A stretch of DNA of 64,000 nucleotides from Crocodylus rhombifer (GCA_038503035.1 JAVSML010024002.1:1120587-1184586); one strand, 5' to 3'. Numbered from the stretch's first letter, positions 24,004 through 36,089 are shown. The notes: generated by a model not told the origin, from the letters alone. A program made the numbers and translations.

Positions 24004-25913
24004 CTAGGGACAAATATTCAAAAAGCCAGAACCCAAATTGATTAAATCTTTGCAGGTTAATCTAATCTGTCTAGGTTGAACTAGTTTGTAGATGCGCAGA
24101 TATTGCCTCTGGACTGAGGAAGCCGGGGGCACTAGAGCATGCCCTCGGCTGCGGGGAAGCTGTTGGCGGGGAGCACGGCCAGCCTCAGCTAAACTGGCCA
24201 GAGAGGGGTTTAATTCCCCCCTCCCTGTCCTACCGACATGGATCCGAGACAGGTCTGCCAGGCGCTCCTCCCTCACTGCTGCAGCAGCGGGCCAGTGTGG
24301 CCCTAGAGGCAGAGGGAACAGGGAGGGGGCTTATTTTCCCCTCTATTCCCACTGCCCCTGGAGAATTGCAGCCAGGTTTGCCTGCCCTGACCACCACAGC
24401 TTACTCCCTGCTTGGGTCCATCGGTGGAATAAGCCCTCTCCTGTGCCCTCTGCCAGATGCCAGAGGGAGGGAGAATAACCCCCATCCCTTCCCCCACCTA
24501 AGCAGCCCTGCCAGCCAGTGTCTGGCCATGCCCCATCCCACTGCTGCAGTGGTGAGGGGTTAGGGCTCTTCATGGGGGCAGCAGTCCCTCCCAAAGTATC
24601 AGGGAGCATGAGCCCCATCTCAGTGGGGGGCCTCACTGCGGGGCAGGCAGAGCTGTGATAGATTGCATGTGGCAGCACCGGGGCCTGGAGGGGCCCAGAG
24701 CCACCCACAGCACAGCCGCTGCCATACTTCACAACAACTTTGCTCACCCCAAAGTGCAGCCCGTCATCGGGAAGAAGCTCTGTAATAGGGGTCCTGCTCG
24801 GGGCTGATCTCACTGTGGCCCGCTCACCTGTTCCTGGGCCAACCGCCTGCATTTTTGCCCACCAAGCCTTGATGTTAATTGATTAATAGATGTCATTTAA
24901 GTGGGAGGCTGCCCATTTTCTGCCCCCGATACCAGGGGGTGTTAGTTGCGGCTCCTTTCCTCCCCTACACCACAGCTCAAGCCTTGCAGAGCGGTGAGGG
25001 GGGAGCGACCGTGATGGGGGAAGCAGCCCCTGCTATGGTTTCCCTAAGCGCGAGCCTTTTCTAGCAGACAAAGCTGCTGCAGAGCAAGGCAGTAGCAGTG
25101 GTGTCAGCTTGCAGGGCTCTGGCCCTCTCCAGCTCCTGGTGCTGCTGGCCGCAGTCCACCGCAATGAGGACCTTCACCGGGAAGAGGCTTGCACTCCCCA
25201 ACACCGTGACAGGGGCTGCTGCCCCCAAATTAAGGGCCCTGCCCCCTTGCTACTGCAGAGGCCAGGCGGGGGCATGGCCAGACGCTGGCTTGCAGGGCCC
25301 CTTAGGCAGGGTGCAGGAACAGGGGTTATTCCCCCTCCCTCCAGTGTCTGGCAGAGGGGACAAGAGGGAGCTTATTCCACCAATGGACCCAAGCAGGGAG
25401 CAAGTAGTGGCAACAGTGGTTGGGGTGGTCAGACCCGGCTGTGGTCCCCCAGGGGTAGAGGAGAGAATAACCCCGCTCCCTACCCACTCTGCCTCAGGAG
25501 CCATGCTGGCCTGCAGCTGCAGCAGTAAGGTGGGTATCACCCGGCAAACTGGGCTTGGGTCCCTGCCAGTGGGACAGGGAGGGGGGAATTAAACCCCTCT
25601 CGAGCCAGACCCCCACCCCTACCTGTCCTTGGTCCAGCTGGGGAGCAGAGAGGTAGGGCCAGCCCAGAGAGCATGCCGGGATGCTGTGGGATTCTGGTTT
25701 AAGCTAAATAAGGCAGGAGTCTGGGCCAGATACTGCATAAACCAGTTTGAGACAAATCAGTTAAGTCTGGTACTACATTTGACCAGGTTTATCTCAAACC
25801 AATTTCATCCATTTTGAAACTGGTTTATGTGCACTGAATGTCTGTTCTGTTACAGGTTTAAACCAGTTTCTGATCACTTAAACTGGTTTATGTGTAATGT
25901 CTGTCTCTAGCTA
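24004..25913 (-). mobile_element. GC-rich hAT-like DNA element, family T copy 1
   Basis: This is one of three copies of a family seen in the window (others at 36886-38370 and 61539-62023, opposite strand). Read on the minus strand it opens with tagctagagacagacatta and closes with the word tgaatatttgtccctag, imperfect inverted termini. The subterminal parts (aaccagttt/aaactggtt words, atttaatc with gcaggttaat) are AT-rich and shared by all copies. The middle is GC-rich and full of overlapping frames (up to 169 codons) on both strands that resemble no transposase. No clear target duplication was seen. Non-autonomous. Confidence 0.65.
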
Positions 25914-27714
25914 ATACGAGGAAGTATCAGCACTTCCCTTAGCTGAACCCATGGGGAAAGAGCAAGTCAGTCAGTCACCTGGTTGAATTCAGATTCTTGG
26001 TGTAGATTGATGTTCTGCACTGGAGTTTAAGGTCCCAAGGCTGTAAGTGTTTGAATAATATCAACACACAGTACAAGGTAGGAAATCATTTCATAGTTTC
26101 CTTGTTTGTATTTTCTTTCTCTTTCTTGTGATATCCTGTGATGACTAGAATCAATAAAACAATAATATTAGTAACCCAAATGTCAGTTATGATTAAGGAT
26201 GTGACAATGGCTTAACGCAATCTTTGGTTAGGGAAATTACAAAAATGGCATATAGTAAAGCCATAATGTATTATAGGAGGAAGTGAAGAGTTACAGGCAG
26301 GGAAGTTTAACTAATCCATTTTGGGAAAGGATGACTGTTGAAAGGTAAGTCACCTTCACTCTAATTATTTTCCTTTCACAGGGCTTCTCTGTAATTAGGT
26401 GTTCCTGCAAAGCATTTTCATTTGATTTAGGTTTAGAAAACTCACAAGTGAGGTAGAAGAAAGGAAATAATGAGAAATAATTTCTGTGGAAAAACAAGTG
26501 TTGATGGTGTGACTGGGCAATGATGTGAATTTATGAACTGATTTGATCTCAGATATTAGCACCTCCTTTCCTTCCAGCGTGACTCAGTATGAACCTAAAC
26601 ATGAGACCTATGTGGAAAACTGCATTTTTAATGGGGGAAACAATCCTTTTCTTCCATTTTTTTTGTGGGGGGGAGGTATGGGGAGGATGAGGAGGGTAAG
26701 AATGGAACCTCATTGTTTTTTGTAAGGTTTTTTTTTTTAACTTTTTGGCAGCTTACAAACAAAAAAGTTCAGGTATAAGCCCTCCTCAAATATGCTTCCA
26801 TGGTGAAAAGAAGAAATTCATGACCTGCTGCAAAAAGTAGAGTGAAATATTAGTAATGATGATGAAGATTGTTATTGCATTAGTACCTGGGAGCCCCAGT
26901 AATGGACAAAGAGCCCACTATACTAAGCAGAATGAGATTAACTTACATTCAACCACAGTCCTTTTCCAAAAGAGCTGGGTGCCATTTTTTGGTAAACATA
27001 AAAGAAAAAGAAGCTTTGCCCCATTCCATTTCCTTATCTGTTTAATATTATCGGATGAAAATAGGAAATGCTTGTCATTAACCAAACATGAAAAATCTCT
27101 CATTTTTGCAATAGCAGTCATATTTTTACTTTAAGCCATCTAAACTTCTCTAATGGAATGGGAATACAAGAGGAAAAAAATGCAACTTTGGAGTTGCATC
27201 AGTAATGTATAGACCCTGTCATGAGAAGTTATAGAGGGTGTGTTTCGTGTAGACAGATCTCACATCGATAAATGATATGAAGTGGCTGTTGTTTTAATGA
27301 TAGACTAAATAGTCTTCTGTTTGTTTTTTTGAGAGAGAAATTTAATTTGGGAAATTACAAATGCCTGTGAATGCTGATCATTTCACTATTGGTTCCTCAG
27401 CCAAATCCTACATTCTCTTTGTTTCACCATATGTTCTTTCCTTTATGCTGTATAACAATCTTGTTTTTGTAAGTTCATTGGAGCTGGCAGATAACTAAGA
27501 GAGCTTGAATTCCAAAGCAGAGTCAAAATTTACTTTATACCCATGACTAATGTCAAATCTGAACTCTATCTAATAGAAATATTGAGTAACCTCATGTTAA
27601 TCTCTTCTCGATGCCAGCTATGACTAACTATAATAACCGAGGTTGGATCACTATCCCTGATATATTTCTCTCTTCTTCGAGACTTTCCTTTGGTCAGAAA
27701 CCACCCCGGGATGA
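25914..27714. other. AT-rich unique sequence
   Basis: No gene or repeat was recognised. Confidence 0.45.
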
Positions 27715-27750
27715 CCCCCCCCCCCCCCCCCGTCCCCAGAAAAAAAAAAA
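27715..27750 (+). repeat. poly-C then poly-A homopolymers
   Basis: Seventeen Cs (27715-27731), then gtccccag, then eleven As (27740-27750). Runs of this kind are unstable and are often miscalled in length. Confidence 0.9.
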
Positions 27751-30700
27751 CTCTCCCCATACATGCACACAATTCTTGCTGGGCTGGCATAGTGAGATTT
27801 AGAAACATTAATGTATACCCTATAATTTTACAAAAAACCTTGAGTAATTGGGGAAAGAATTCAGCAGGACGAAACCACTACACTGGTAAACACTTGTTCC
27901 CTAGATACATATATCTACTTGTACAATCTGATGTTGCATTGCTCCTCAAAATGTTGAAGGCAGAGAGAAGACGTGATTTCAGAGTTTTGAAAATTGCTAT
28001 TTTAGACCACACGAGGACACCAAAAATGTGTTATGCTCAGGAACGGAACAGGCAGACTCCAATACGACTTTCGCATCTTGTTGAGGACAGCAGAAAACTG
28101 CACCATGTAAATATTGCTTTTATAGTACAGATGTGTCGTAACAAAGAAAAATGCATGGGGTATTACATTTTCTGTGCTATAAAACCAAAGAAATTAAATG
28201 TTACAAGAAAAAAAACCTAATCCTTAGCCTGTGTTCTATAAACCTAAAGCAATGGTAATCAACCTTGATGCGTGACTAAGGCACACATCTGTCCACATGA
28301 TTTATGACAGAACACAATCAGAGAATAAACTGTGGATTTTTTTAAGGACCACAGTTCTCTGTAAGCGGATATTATGTTCAAGAAGAAGGAATAGTATTTT
28401 CTGTTTCCTTATTTTTCCCCACTATCTTTTCAAATGTTTCGAAGAGTAGCTATCCATTCACAATATTCACTTCCCGCTGTAGATAGAGGAACCCCTTTCA
28501 ATCTCTCCCATATTGAGGCACAAAGCTCAAGAGACTGTCACACAAACAGTCTCTTGTATTTGAGGAAAAATCGGTACATTGTAAATATTTTTAAATGATA
28601 ATAAATGCTGTCTTAGGAGGCCTAGAGAGTTGAGCCCTTTGTTTATCCACTGATCAGAACGGTGCATGAAGACAGTATAAGCTTCCCTTTAATTCTCCCA
28701 TAAAAACACCTTAATCCTTCCCTGGAGGATGAGGGGTATATCTAGGGGTAAAAGGATACTACAGTTTCATGCTTATCTGATCCTTGGCTTCTTTGACAAC
28801 ACTGCTAACAAAGGTACCAATTGTGGTGGGTCCATTCATAATGTGGGCAATAGTACACTAGTAGTTGCATGAAGACCACCAAATCAAGTTACACTGAATT
28901 GCCACCAGACGATAACTTTTGTTTACTATGGATATGAACTGCGTTCAAAACAGTGGCTTATAAAGAAAGGCTCTATACTCCCTTAACAAGTTAAAAAGGA
29001 AATAACTCCTGGATGAAAATTGGAGGTGTGATGCAGAGCTCCCATTATTGCAAGGATACAGATCTAAATCATTTAAGATCCACTGGGTTCAAAAGAACAT
29101 GATAGCCTAATCCTTCAAATATTTAGAGAATGGTCATTTATCAGGCAGATCTGTTTATAAAAGTATTGTTGGTCACAAGTTGAAATCTCCATGATAACAA
29201 TGTACCAAGACATTTCCATGAGTAAGAAACACACTGAGCAGTGAGAGTCATTTATATTTGTCTTCCATCAAAAGCTAACCTTGGTCTCTATTTACACAGT
29301 AGTACTTAATCTACCTTTAAGGTACCTCTTGTTAAATCAGTTGACACTACTGGTGGTGGCTGGACCTGCCAAATTAGCTACAAGGAGATATTACATAAAA
29401 GACTCACTCTGCAAAACTGCTGGATTCCTGACTTAGGGAGGAAACGTTGTGCTCATGTATTTATCACATTTAATGACCTTTTGGGAAGGAAATCACTTGT
29501 ACTATAACATCTATCCACAGGAAAACTAGCTTAATAAAGAAAGGGAAAGGCTTGCATCACTCAGAAGCAAGCAGTTAATTAGTGATATTTGCAGTCATGC
29601 CAATGCTATGTGATGATGTTTATATAATACGGTTCTTTTGGCCAGGCCAACAGCAAGTTTAATGAGACTAGGAGCCATGGCTGATGGATTCATTCACTGT
29701 CCATGATATATGTCAAATGCTTCATAGTATTGCATTATTTTAATCTACAGATGCATCTGCTTCTGCTTCTCTCTTATTAATCCTGGGGCATTTATCATAG
29801 CAATCAGAAATTCCTTAAGTAATTCTTCTTCTCCAACATATTTTGCAGTAGCTCTTTTTTTTCAGAGCATATTCTCTGATGAGCACCGTCCAAAGGCAAG
29901 TATTTATCAAATGAAATTTTTTTGTCTAAATAAACACCTAAAATAAGTGATGAACTGCATTGGCAGGAAGAGCGCCCAATTAAATGCTATGGGTTACAAC
30001 TGGCAGACTTTATTCAGGCAAAATCCATAACTGTCATCAGTGGAAGCTTTCCCTGAATTGGGATTGCTGTATTTGGCCTGGGTAAGTGAAATGCAGTGAA
30101 ATCCATGCCAGGAAGACCAGATGCCTTCATGACTTGTATTATTTTTCTAAATGTCAGAACATTTCTTTTCTCTGTCTTGAAACCTGCTTAAGTGGAAGTG
30201 TATCTACATGCAGCAAAACTACATTTAAAAAGGGTTTTGTGTAAGAGAAAACCAAACCAAACCAAAAAAAATTACAAGCAAGGAACAGGCATGGAGAATC
30301 AGATTCTATAAGCCTGTAAAACTCTGAAAGTGGCTAAAATCCCTGAATTCCCAGTCACCTTGGTGATGTTTTAATGAATACTAAGCAACTTTCTGCCCTC
30401 TATGCTCAAAGTCCATCGAAGTCATTTTCTACGATTCTAGGATTTTAGTCTTTCCCCCAAAGGATCAAGCCTTGAATCCATGGACCTTTTGCTGTTACCA
30501 GCTTAGGCTGCAAAAATCTTATCATTCTGTGTATGGATGAATACACGTTTTAGCTGTCTTACAAAAGGAAGGGTAAACTGCTGCTGCGGAGCAGTCAACG
30601 AGTGTTACAATTACCATTACCTTGGCTTGAGCCTGTAGTGATACAAGTGAGCTAAATCACTCTGGCTTTAACTCTGAATGAAGTAGTGTTTAAAATGGAA

Positions 30701-30854
30701 CTTTTTTACTACAGAATCATACAGACATAAGTCACATCATAACAGCTTGTATCAGTATCCTCTAATAGCAATACAGTTGTTACAGCAAGCTATACCCTCT
30801 GTTTAATTTTGAGTAGGATTGAGAAAGAGGTCTTTCTTCTGCCAGTATCTATCC
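27751..30854. other. unique sequence with one short hairpin
   Basis: No gene was recognised. A 176-codon frame begins upstream across the homopolymers (27690-28220) but has no family features. A perfect 11-bp hairpin lies at 28528-28538 paired with 28546-28556 (loop of 7). Confidence 0.45.
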
Positions 30855-31139
30855 CAGTGGCTCTCAACGTTTTTAGACCTGAGGCACTCCCCAGACAATG
30901 TCAGCTCTTAGTTTTTCCATTCATTTTTTCCTGGATACAGAAAAATAATAAAGCAATTCTTCTGTTGTAAAGAACTCCATAGGTCAGAATGATTTTAACG
31001 CTATGGGTTTCTGTTTGAAATCTCTGGATTTATCTTGTGAAACATGTTTGCAGACCTAACAGTGCAAACATTGTGCAGCACCCCTGAAAGGATCTCAAGG
31101 CACTCTAGGGTGCCATGGCACCCTAGCAGAAAATCACTG
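30855..31139. mobile_element. hAT-like short DNA element
   Basis: The left end, cagtggctctcaacg, and the right end on the other strand, cagtgattttctgc, are imperfect inverted repeats. The element is bordered by atctatcc (30847-30854) and atctgccc (31140-31147), an 8-bp duplication matching at 6 of 8 positions, as expected for an old hAT insertion. Near the right end is a nearly palindromic block, agggtgccatggcaccct. It is 285 bp and non-coding. Confidence 0.65.
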
Positions 31140-31147
31140 ATCTGCCC

Positions 31148-32471
31148 TATACATCTAGGAGAGGATATCTGTTTGAGACATCCTTGGTGCAAGTCTCTTT
31201 GGAGTCATTCAGGACACCTGGCTGCAATACCCCTAGACCACAAAGCTGGCTCTGCATTCATTGACAGAGTTGGTGCATAAACCTTGGTTTTTATTTTCTT
31301 TGAAGACCACCTGGGGGCTTTTTCCTTCACTTACTAAAAGCTGTTTCTCATTGGAGGCTAATATGTTTGTCCTTATATGCACCAACCGGGGAGGGCTTTT
31401 ATTTATAAGGCTGAGCCTTGAAATGGCTTTGTTCATTTTCACTGATAATTTCAAAGGCAGCGAAATGTTTCTCAACCTTTTTCACTGCCAGTAGAATGCA
31501 AATTCAAAAGAAAAAGTTACAGCTTCTGGGAGTGCTTATGCTAATTAGTGAAAATTTTAACCTGATTGACCCAAATTGAATGTACTCTGGTCTTACAAAG
31601 TTAAGAGTTTTGCTTCTGTGTGAATGTTTGATTTTGTGAGGTCACATTTTTGTGCGTATGCATGTAGAGATTGTAGCAATTAGGAGGGGGAAAATGATCT
31701 ATTAGGTCACACAGGCCATTCCTCAGCTTATCCAGTATTTTTCCCCATCTAGTCTTCAGATTCTGGTATCCTTACTAGTGTTGGGGTGAAACTAGTTCTG
31801 TGCAGAATGCTAATATAAAGCTTATTTCCTGTTTAAGCCCTATTTAAATTGGACTGTCAGGATTTAAGCAATGCATATACCTCAGCACAAGGTTACGTTT
31901 CATCTAATGCTGAACACTGTCTTGTATAAATGGTGACAGTTAAAGTCACTGAGAAAGATTTGCATGAGCAAGTGTTTTCTAAAATAAGTAAGGAGCGCAT
32001 GTGCCAGTCCTATGCATTTTATGATGCTTTCAGCCTGCTACCAGGAACCAGAACTGCAGCTGATGTTAATTAGCAAGCTCCATTGACTTCAATGAAGCTG
32101 TGCCAATTTTCATAGATTGACCCACGGTGAGCTTATTAAATGATACTGTATGATAAAAAAAAGGTGTGCCTGGGGGTATGAACGGTTGCCTCATGTGGCT
32201 TTATTTCATGGCTGAGATCATCAGGTAAGAGCCCTCAGAATAACATTTTGGGTGTGGAGTAGGGTACATACAAAATTAATATAGCAAACTATACGCTGAA
32301 AGTTTGCTTGCTGAAACATTGCTACATGTCAACAGAAACCCTGATTGATATACTGTAGTGCCTTGCTTTTCATTTTCAAGCTGGTTAAAAATTGATCAAA
32401 TCCACATTGCCCATCTTCCCCTCCCAAAAATGGTAATTAACACGCACAAAAACCTATTTGAATTCTGGGGC
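31148..32471. other. mostly unique sequence
   Basis: No gene was recognised. ccattgacttcaatg at 32080-32094 is another copy of the recurrent short motif. Confidence 0.45.
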
Positions 32472-32760
32472 TGTGACAGGGTGGTCTGTTCATTTAAGTG
32501 CCAGTGGTTCCTGAGGCCAGCCAGTCCAGTTCAATTAACAGACCCAGCAGGGGAAAGGTCAAGTGGTTTCTATAAAGGGCTGGGGAAAGCTCAGCTGCAG
32601 GAGGCAGGTTGGTTTCTGTGTTTGGCCTGGGAGCAGGAGGGAACAGCACAAAAAGAAAGGACTCTGTGGCCTGTTTTGGTCTGGGGAACAGGCTTGTTTT
32701 GTGTTCAAACTTTGCAAAGTTTTCTTTTTGTTTCAACAATTCTGTGAAGGAAGGCTCCAA
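32472..32760 (+). mobile_element. possible LTR-like fragment
   Basis: The stretch begins tgtgacagggtggtctg and contains a TATA-like word, tctataaaggg, near 32569-32579. This layout resembles LTR-type repeats I associate with turtles and crocodilians. No matching CA end, target duplication or adjoining internal coding region was found. The 129-codon frame over it has no domain. Confidence 0.3.
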
Positions 32761-32904
32761 AAGTGACCAGTATGATGCCCATCCTTTCCTGAGTGCACGG
32801 ACCTGGTAGCAAAGCTCAAACAAGCCATTGGCGGGTATTCCCTTTATGACAGAGGGCTTTTCACCAGGCCTTATGAATATAGGAAAGACATCAAAGAGCC
32901 TGGA

Positions 32905-32995
32905 TCAAGGTTTTCAAAAATGACTTATAATTTTTGGGTGCCTCATCTTCTAGTGCCTCACCTGCGACACCTTCAGAGCATGTTCAGCAGTTCTA
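32905..32995. repeat. possible old dispersed amniote repeat
   Basis: The words tttcaaaaatgacttataa, tttttgggtgcctc and cacctgcgacaccttc resemble a dispersed repeat common in turtles and other sauropsids (tttcaaaagtgactta, gggtgccta, gagacacctt). It lies immediately upstream of the CR1 insertion and supplies the apparent start codon at 32920. Confidence 0.35.
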
Positions 32996-33000
32996 AAAAT

Positions 33001-35547
33001 CACCATGACTGGACCACAGGTATAGAGGGCTATACCCTATACAGGAGGGATCGTGTTGGCAAAAGGGGCGGGGGTGTAGCTCTCTATGTGAAGGAAAGCT
33101 ACATGTCCCTGCAAGCTGATGTTGGCGACCGGCATGGACAGCTAGAGACCCTCTGGGTAAAAATTCGTGGGGAATTCGGCACAGGGGACACAACGGTGGG
33201 AGTCTACTACAGACCTCCCACTCAAAGTCCTGAGCTTGACCAGGAGTTCGCCCAGGAACTGACTGAGGCCGCTTGCTCCAGGACCTTGGTTGTCATGGGT
33301 GACTTCAATTACCCGGACATCTCCTGGGAAGATCACTCAGCTAAATCTGAGCGGACACAAAGCTTTCTCTCGTGCGTGGATGACCTCTACCTGACTCAAG
33401 AAGTCTATGGGCCAACGAGAGGCAAAGCGCTGCTTGACCTGGTACTGGCTACGGGCGACGACCTAATCGGCGACCTAGTGAATGATGGGAAGTTGGGTGA
33501 CAGCGACCACGAGCTGATCACCTTCACCATCCGCCGTAAAGCTGGCAAGTCAGTCAGCAACACAGAAGTCCTTGACTTCAGAAAAGCCGACTTTGACATG
33601 CTCAAGAGGCTAGTCAGTCAGGCCCTCAGGGACCGTGACCCCAGGGAGATGGGAGTTCAAGAAGAGTGGTTGCTTCTCAAGGAAGCGATCCTCAGTGCAC
33701 AAGCTAAATCTATTCCAACACGGAGGAAAGACAGCAAGAAGGCACAGCAGCCCCCCTGGCTCTCCAGAGACCTAGCGGACCTCCTGTGGCTAAAAAGGAA
33801 AGCCTACAAAGGACGGAGGACAGGATTCACCTCCAAGGAGGATTACTCCGTGCTGGTCCGGTCCTGCAGGGACCAAACCAGGAAAGCCAAGGCTGCAACT
33901 GAACTCCAACTAGCTTCAGGCATCAAGGACAACAAAAAGTCCTTTTTCAGATATGTGGGGAGCCAGAGGAAAAGCAAGGGCAATGTTGGACCCCTGCTAA
34001 ACCAGATGGGGCAACTGACAACTGACGCCCAGGAAAAAGCCAAACTATTAAATAGGTACTTTGCGTCAGTCTTTCATCAGTCACACAGGATGCCCATGCC
34101 TGCTATGGGACAGGGAAATCTGGGTGAGGGGGATCCCCTACCCTCCATCAATGCTGACCTCGTGAAGGAACACCTTGAGGAGCTGGATACCTTCAAGTCA
34201 GCCGGCCCTGACAACCTGCACCCCAGGGTACTCAAGGAGCTGGCGAGCGTCATAGCCCAGCCCCTGGCACAGATCTTTGAAAACTCCTGGTGCTCTGATG
34301 TAGTGCCCGAAGACTGGAAGAACGCCAATGTGGTGCCGATCTTCAAGAAAGGGAGGAGAGTGGATCTGGCTAACTACAGGCCCGTTAGCCTGACTTCTAT
34401 CCTGGGGAAGATCTTAGAAAAGTTTATTAAGGAGGCCATCCTTGATGGACTGGCCCAGGCTAACATTCTAAGGGATAGCCAGCACGGGTTTGTTGTGAGT
34501 AGGTCTTGTTTGACCAATCTCATTTCCTTCTATGACCAGGTGACCTATCACCTGGACAAGGGAGAAGAGATTGATGTCATATATCTTGACTTCAAAAAAG
34601 CTTTTGATCTCGTATCCCATGATCACCTCTTGGCCAAACTGTCCAGTTGTGGCCTTGGCTCCACCACGATCTGCTGGCTGGGAAATTGGCTTCGTGGTCG
34701 GACCCAAAGGGTTGTGATTGATGGCAGTCACTCATCGTGTTGCCCTGTGACCAGTGGGGTCCCTCAAGGCTCTGTCCTGGGACCCATACTGTTCAACATC
34801 TTCATTAATGATGTGGACACTGGAGTTAGGAGTGGACTGGCCAAGTTCGCCGATGACACCAAACTTTGGGGCAAAGCATCCACGCCAGAAGATAGGCGGG
34901 TGATCCAGGCTGACCTGGACAAGCTCAGCAAATGGGCAGACGAGAACCTCATGGTGTTTAACACCGAAAAATGCAACGTTCTCCACCTTGGGAGGAAAAA
35001 CCTGCAGCACCCTTATAGGCTTGGCAGTGCTACGTTGGTTAGCACTACAGAAGAAAAAGACTTGGGGGTCATCATTGACCACAAGATGAACATGAGCCTC
35101 CAATGCGATGCTGCGGCTAGTAAAGCGACCAAAATGCTGGCGTGCATCCATAGATGCTTCTCGAGCAAATCCCGGGATGTCATTCTCCCCTTGTACTCGG
35201 CCTTGGTGAGGCCGCAGCTGGAGTACTGCGTCCAGTTTTGGGCTCCACAATTCAAAAAGGATGTGGAGAAGCTTGAGAGAGTCCAGAGGAGAGCCACACG
35301 CATGATCAGAGGTCAGGAAAACAGATCTTACGATGATAGGCTGAGAGCCATGGGACTCTTTAGCCTGGAAAAGCGCAGGCTCAGGGGTGATCTGATGGCC
35401 ACCTATAAGTTTATCAGGGGTGACCACCAGGATCTGGGGGAGCGTCTGTTCACCAGAGCGCCCCAAGGGATGACGAGGTCAAACGGTCACAAACTCCTGC
35501 AAGACCGTTTCAGGCTGGACATAAGGAAGAATTTCTTTACTGTCTGA
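33001..35547 (+). pseudogene. CR1 ORF2 endonuclease-reverse transcriptase remnant
   Basis: An uninterrupted frame opens at an ATG at 32920, but the first 27 residues come from flanking DNA; CR1 homology begins at residue 28. Residues 30-215 form the C-terminal part of an APE-type endonuclease, with GDFN at 127-130 and SDH at 195-197. The reverse transcriptase covers about 430-700, with DFKKAFD at 557-563, SGVPQGS at 612-618 and the catalytic FADD at 643-646. A conserved C-terminal region follows. The N-terminal endonuclease residues are missing. The frame stops at TGA 35545-35547, where related copies read through; the continuing frame (beginning APKVWNSLPAEVVQ) reaches another TGA just after the gap. 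The change looks like CGA to TGA. Not functional as it stands. Confidence 0.9.
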
Positions 35548-35643
35548 GCCCCCAAGGTCTGGAACAGTCTGCCAGCGGAGGTGGTTCAAGCACCTACATT
35601 GAACACCTTCAAGAGTAAATTGGATGCTTATCTTGCTGGGGTC

Positions 35644-35743
35644 NNNNNNNNNNNNNNNNNNNNNNNNNNNNNNNNNNNNNNNNNNNNNNNNNNNNNNNNN
35701 NNNNNNNNNNNNNNNNNNNNNNNNNNNNNNNNNNNNNNNNNNN
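35644..35743. other. assembly gap of exactly 100 N
   Basis: Exactly 100 undetermined bases, a common placeholder for unknown gap length. Both flanks carry the same CR1 sequence: 35385-35640 equals 35744-35999 base for base. The gap most likely marks two contig ends that overlap and were not merged. Confidence 0.95.
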
Positions 35744-36002
35744 GGGTGATCTGATGGCCACCTATAAGTTTATCAGGGGTGACCACCAGGATCTGGGGGA
35801 GCGTCTGTTCACCAGAGCGCCCCAAGGGATGACGAGGTCAAACGGTCACAAACTCCTGCAAGACCGTTTCAGGCTGGACATAAGGAAGAATTTCTTTACT
35901 GTCTGAGCCCCCAAGGTCTGGAACAGTCTGCCAGCGGAGGTGGTTCAAGCACCTACATTGAACACCTTCAAGAGTAAATTGGATGCTTATCTTGCTGGGA
36001 TC
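35744..36002 (+). repeat. duplicate of the CR1 stretch left of the gap
   Basis: This stretch matches 35385-35643 at a constant offset of 359 bp, identical for 256 bp and then differing at one base (35641 g, 36000 a). It carries the same premature TGA. In frame it continues to a TGA at 36006-36008, the likely natural ORF2 end. Confidence 0.95.
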
Positions 36003-36089
36003 CTATGACCCCAGCTGACTTCCTGCCCTTTGGGCAGGGGGCTGGACTCGATGATCTCCCGAGGTCCCTTCCAGCCCTAATGTCTATGA

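Larger units (their letters stand above)
33001..36089 (+). mobile_element. CR1 non-LTR retrotransposon, 5' truncated
   Basis: This is the best-preserved element here. It starts inside the endonuclease domain near 33001, runs through the reverse transcriptase and ends with the CR1 3' tail (ggctggactcgatgatctcc, gaggtcccttccagccc, ctatgaaa) at about 36089. Non-LTR elements copy themselves by target-primed reverse transcription, and 5' truncation is the usual outcome. The assembly places 100 Ns at 35644-35743, and the sequence after the gap repeats the 256 bp before it exactly. The true element is therefore probably shorter than drawn. CR1 rarely leaves clear target duplications, and none was seen. 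Confidence 0.92.

Noticed and set aside
24343..25592. Frames of 164-169 codons in the 24-25.6 kb region
   Set aside because: They overlap on both strands in a GC-rich transposon interior where stop codons are rare. They have no domains and no counterpart in the sister copies.
27690..28220. 176-codon frame on the plus strand
   Set aside because: It begins across a poly-C/poly-A stretch of doubtful length and has no recognisable domain.
32358..32823. Frames of 109-129 codons on both strands
   Set aside because: They overlap each other over a probable repeat and have no domain.
34732..35466. 244-codon open frame on the minus strand
   Set aside because: It is antisense to the CR1 reverse transcriptase. 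Its length follows from the codon bias of the real plus-strand frame.
35744..36002. A genuine tandem duplication in the CR1 element
   Set aside because: Exact identity plus a 100-N placeholder between the copies points to unmerged contig ends.
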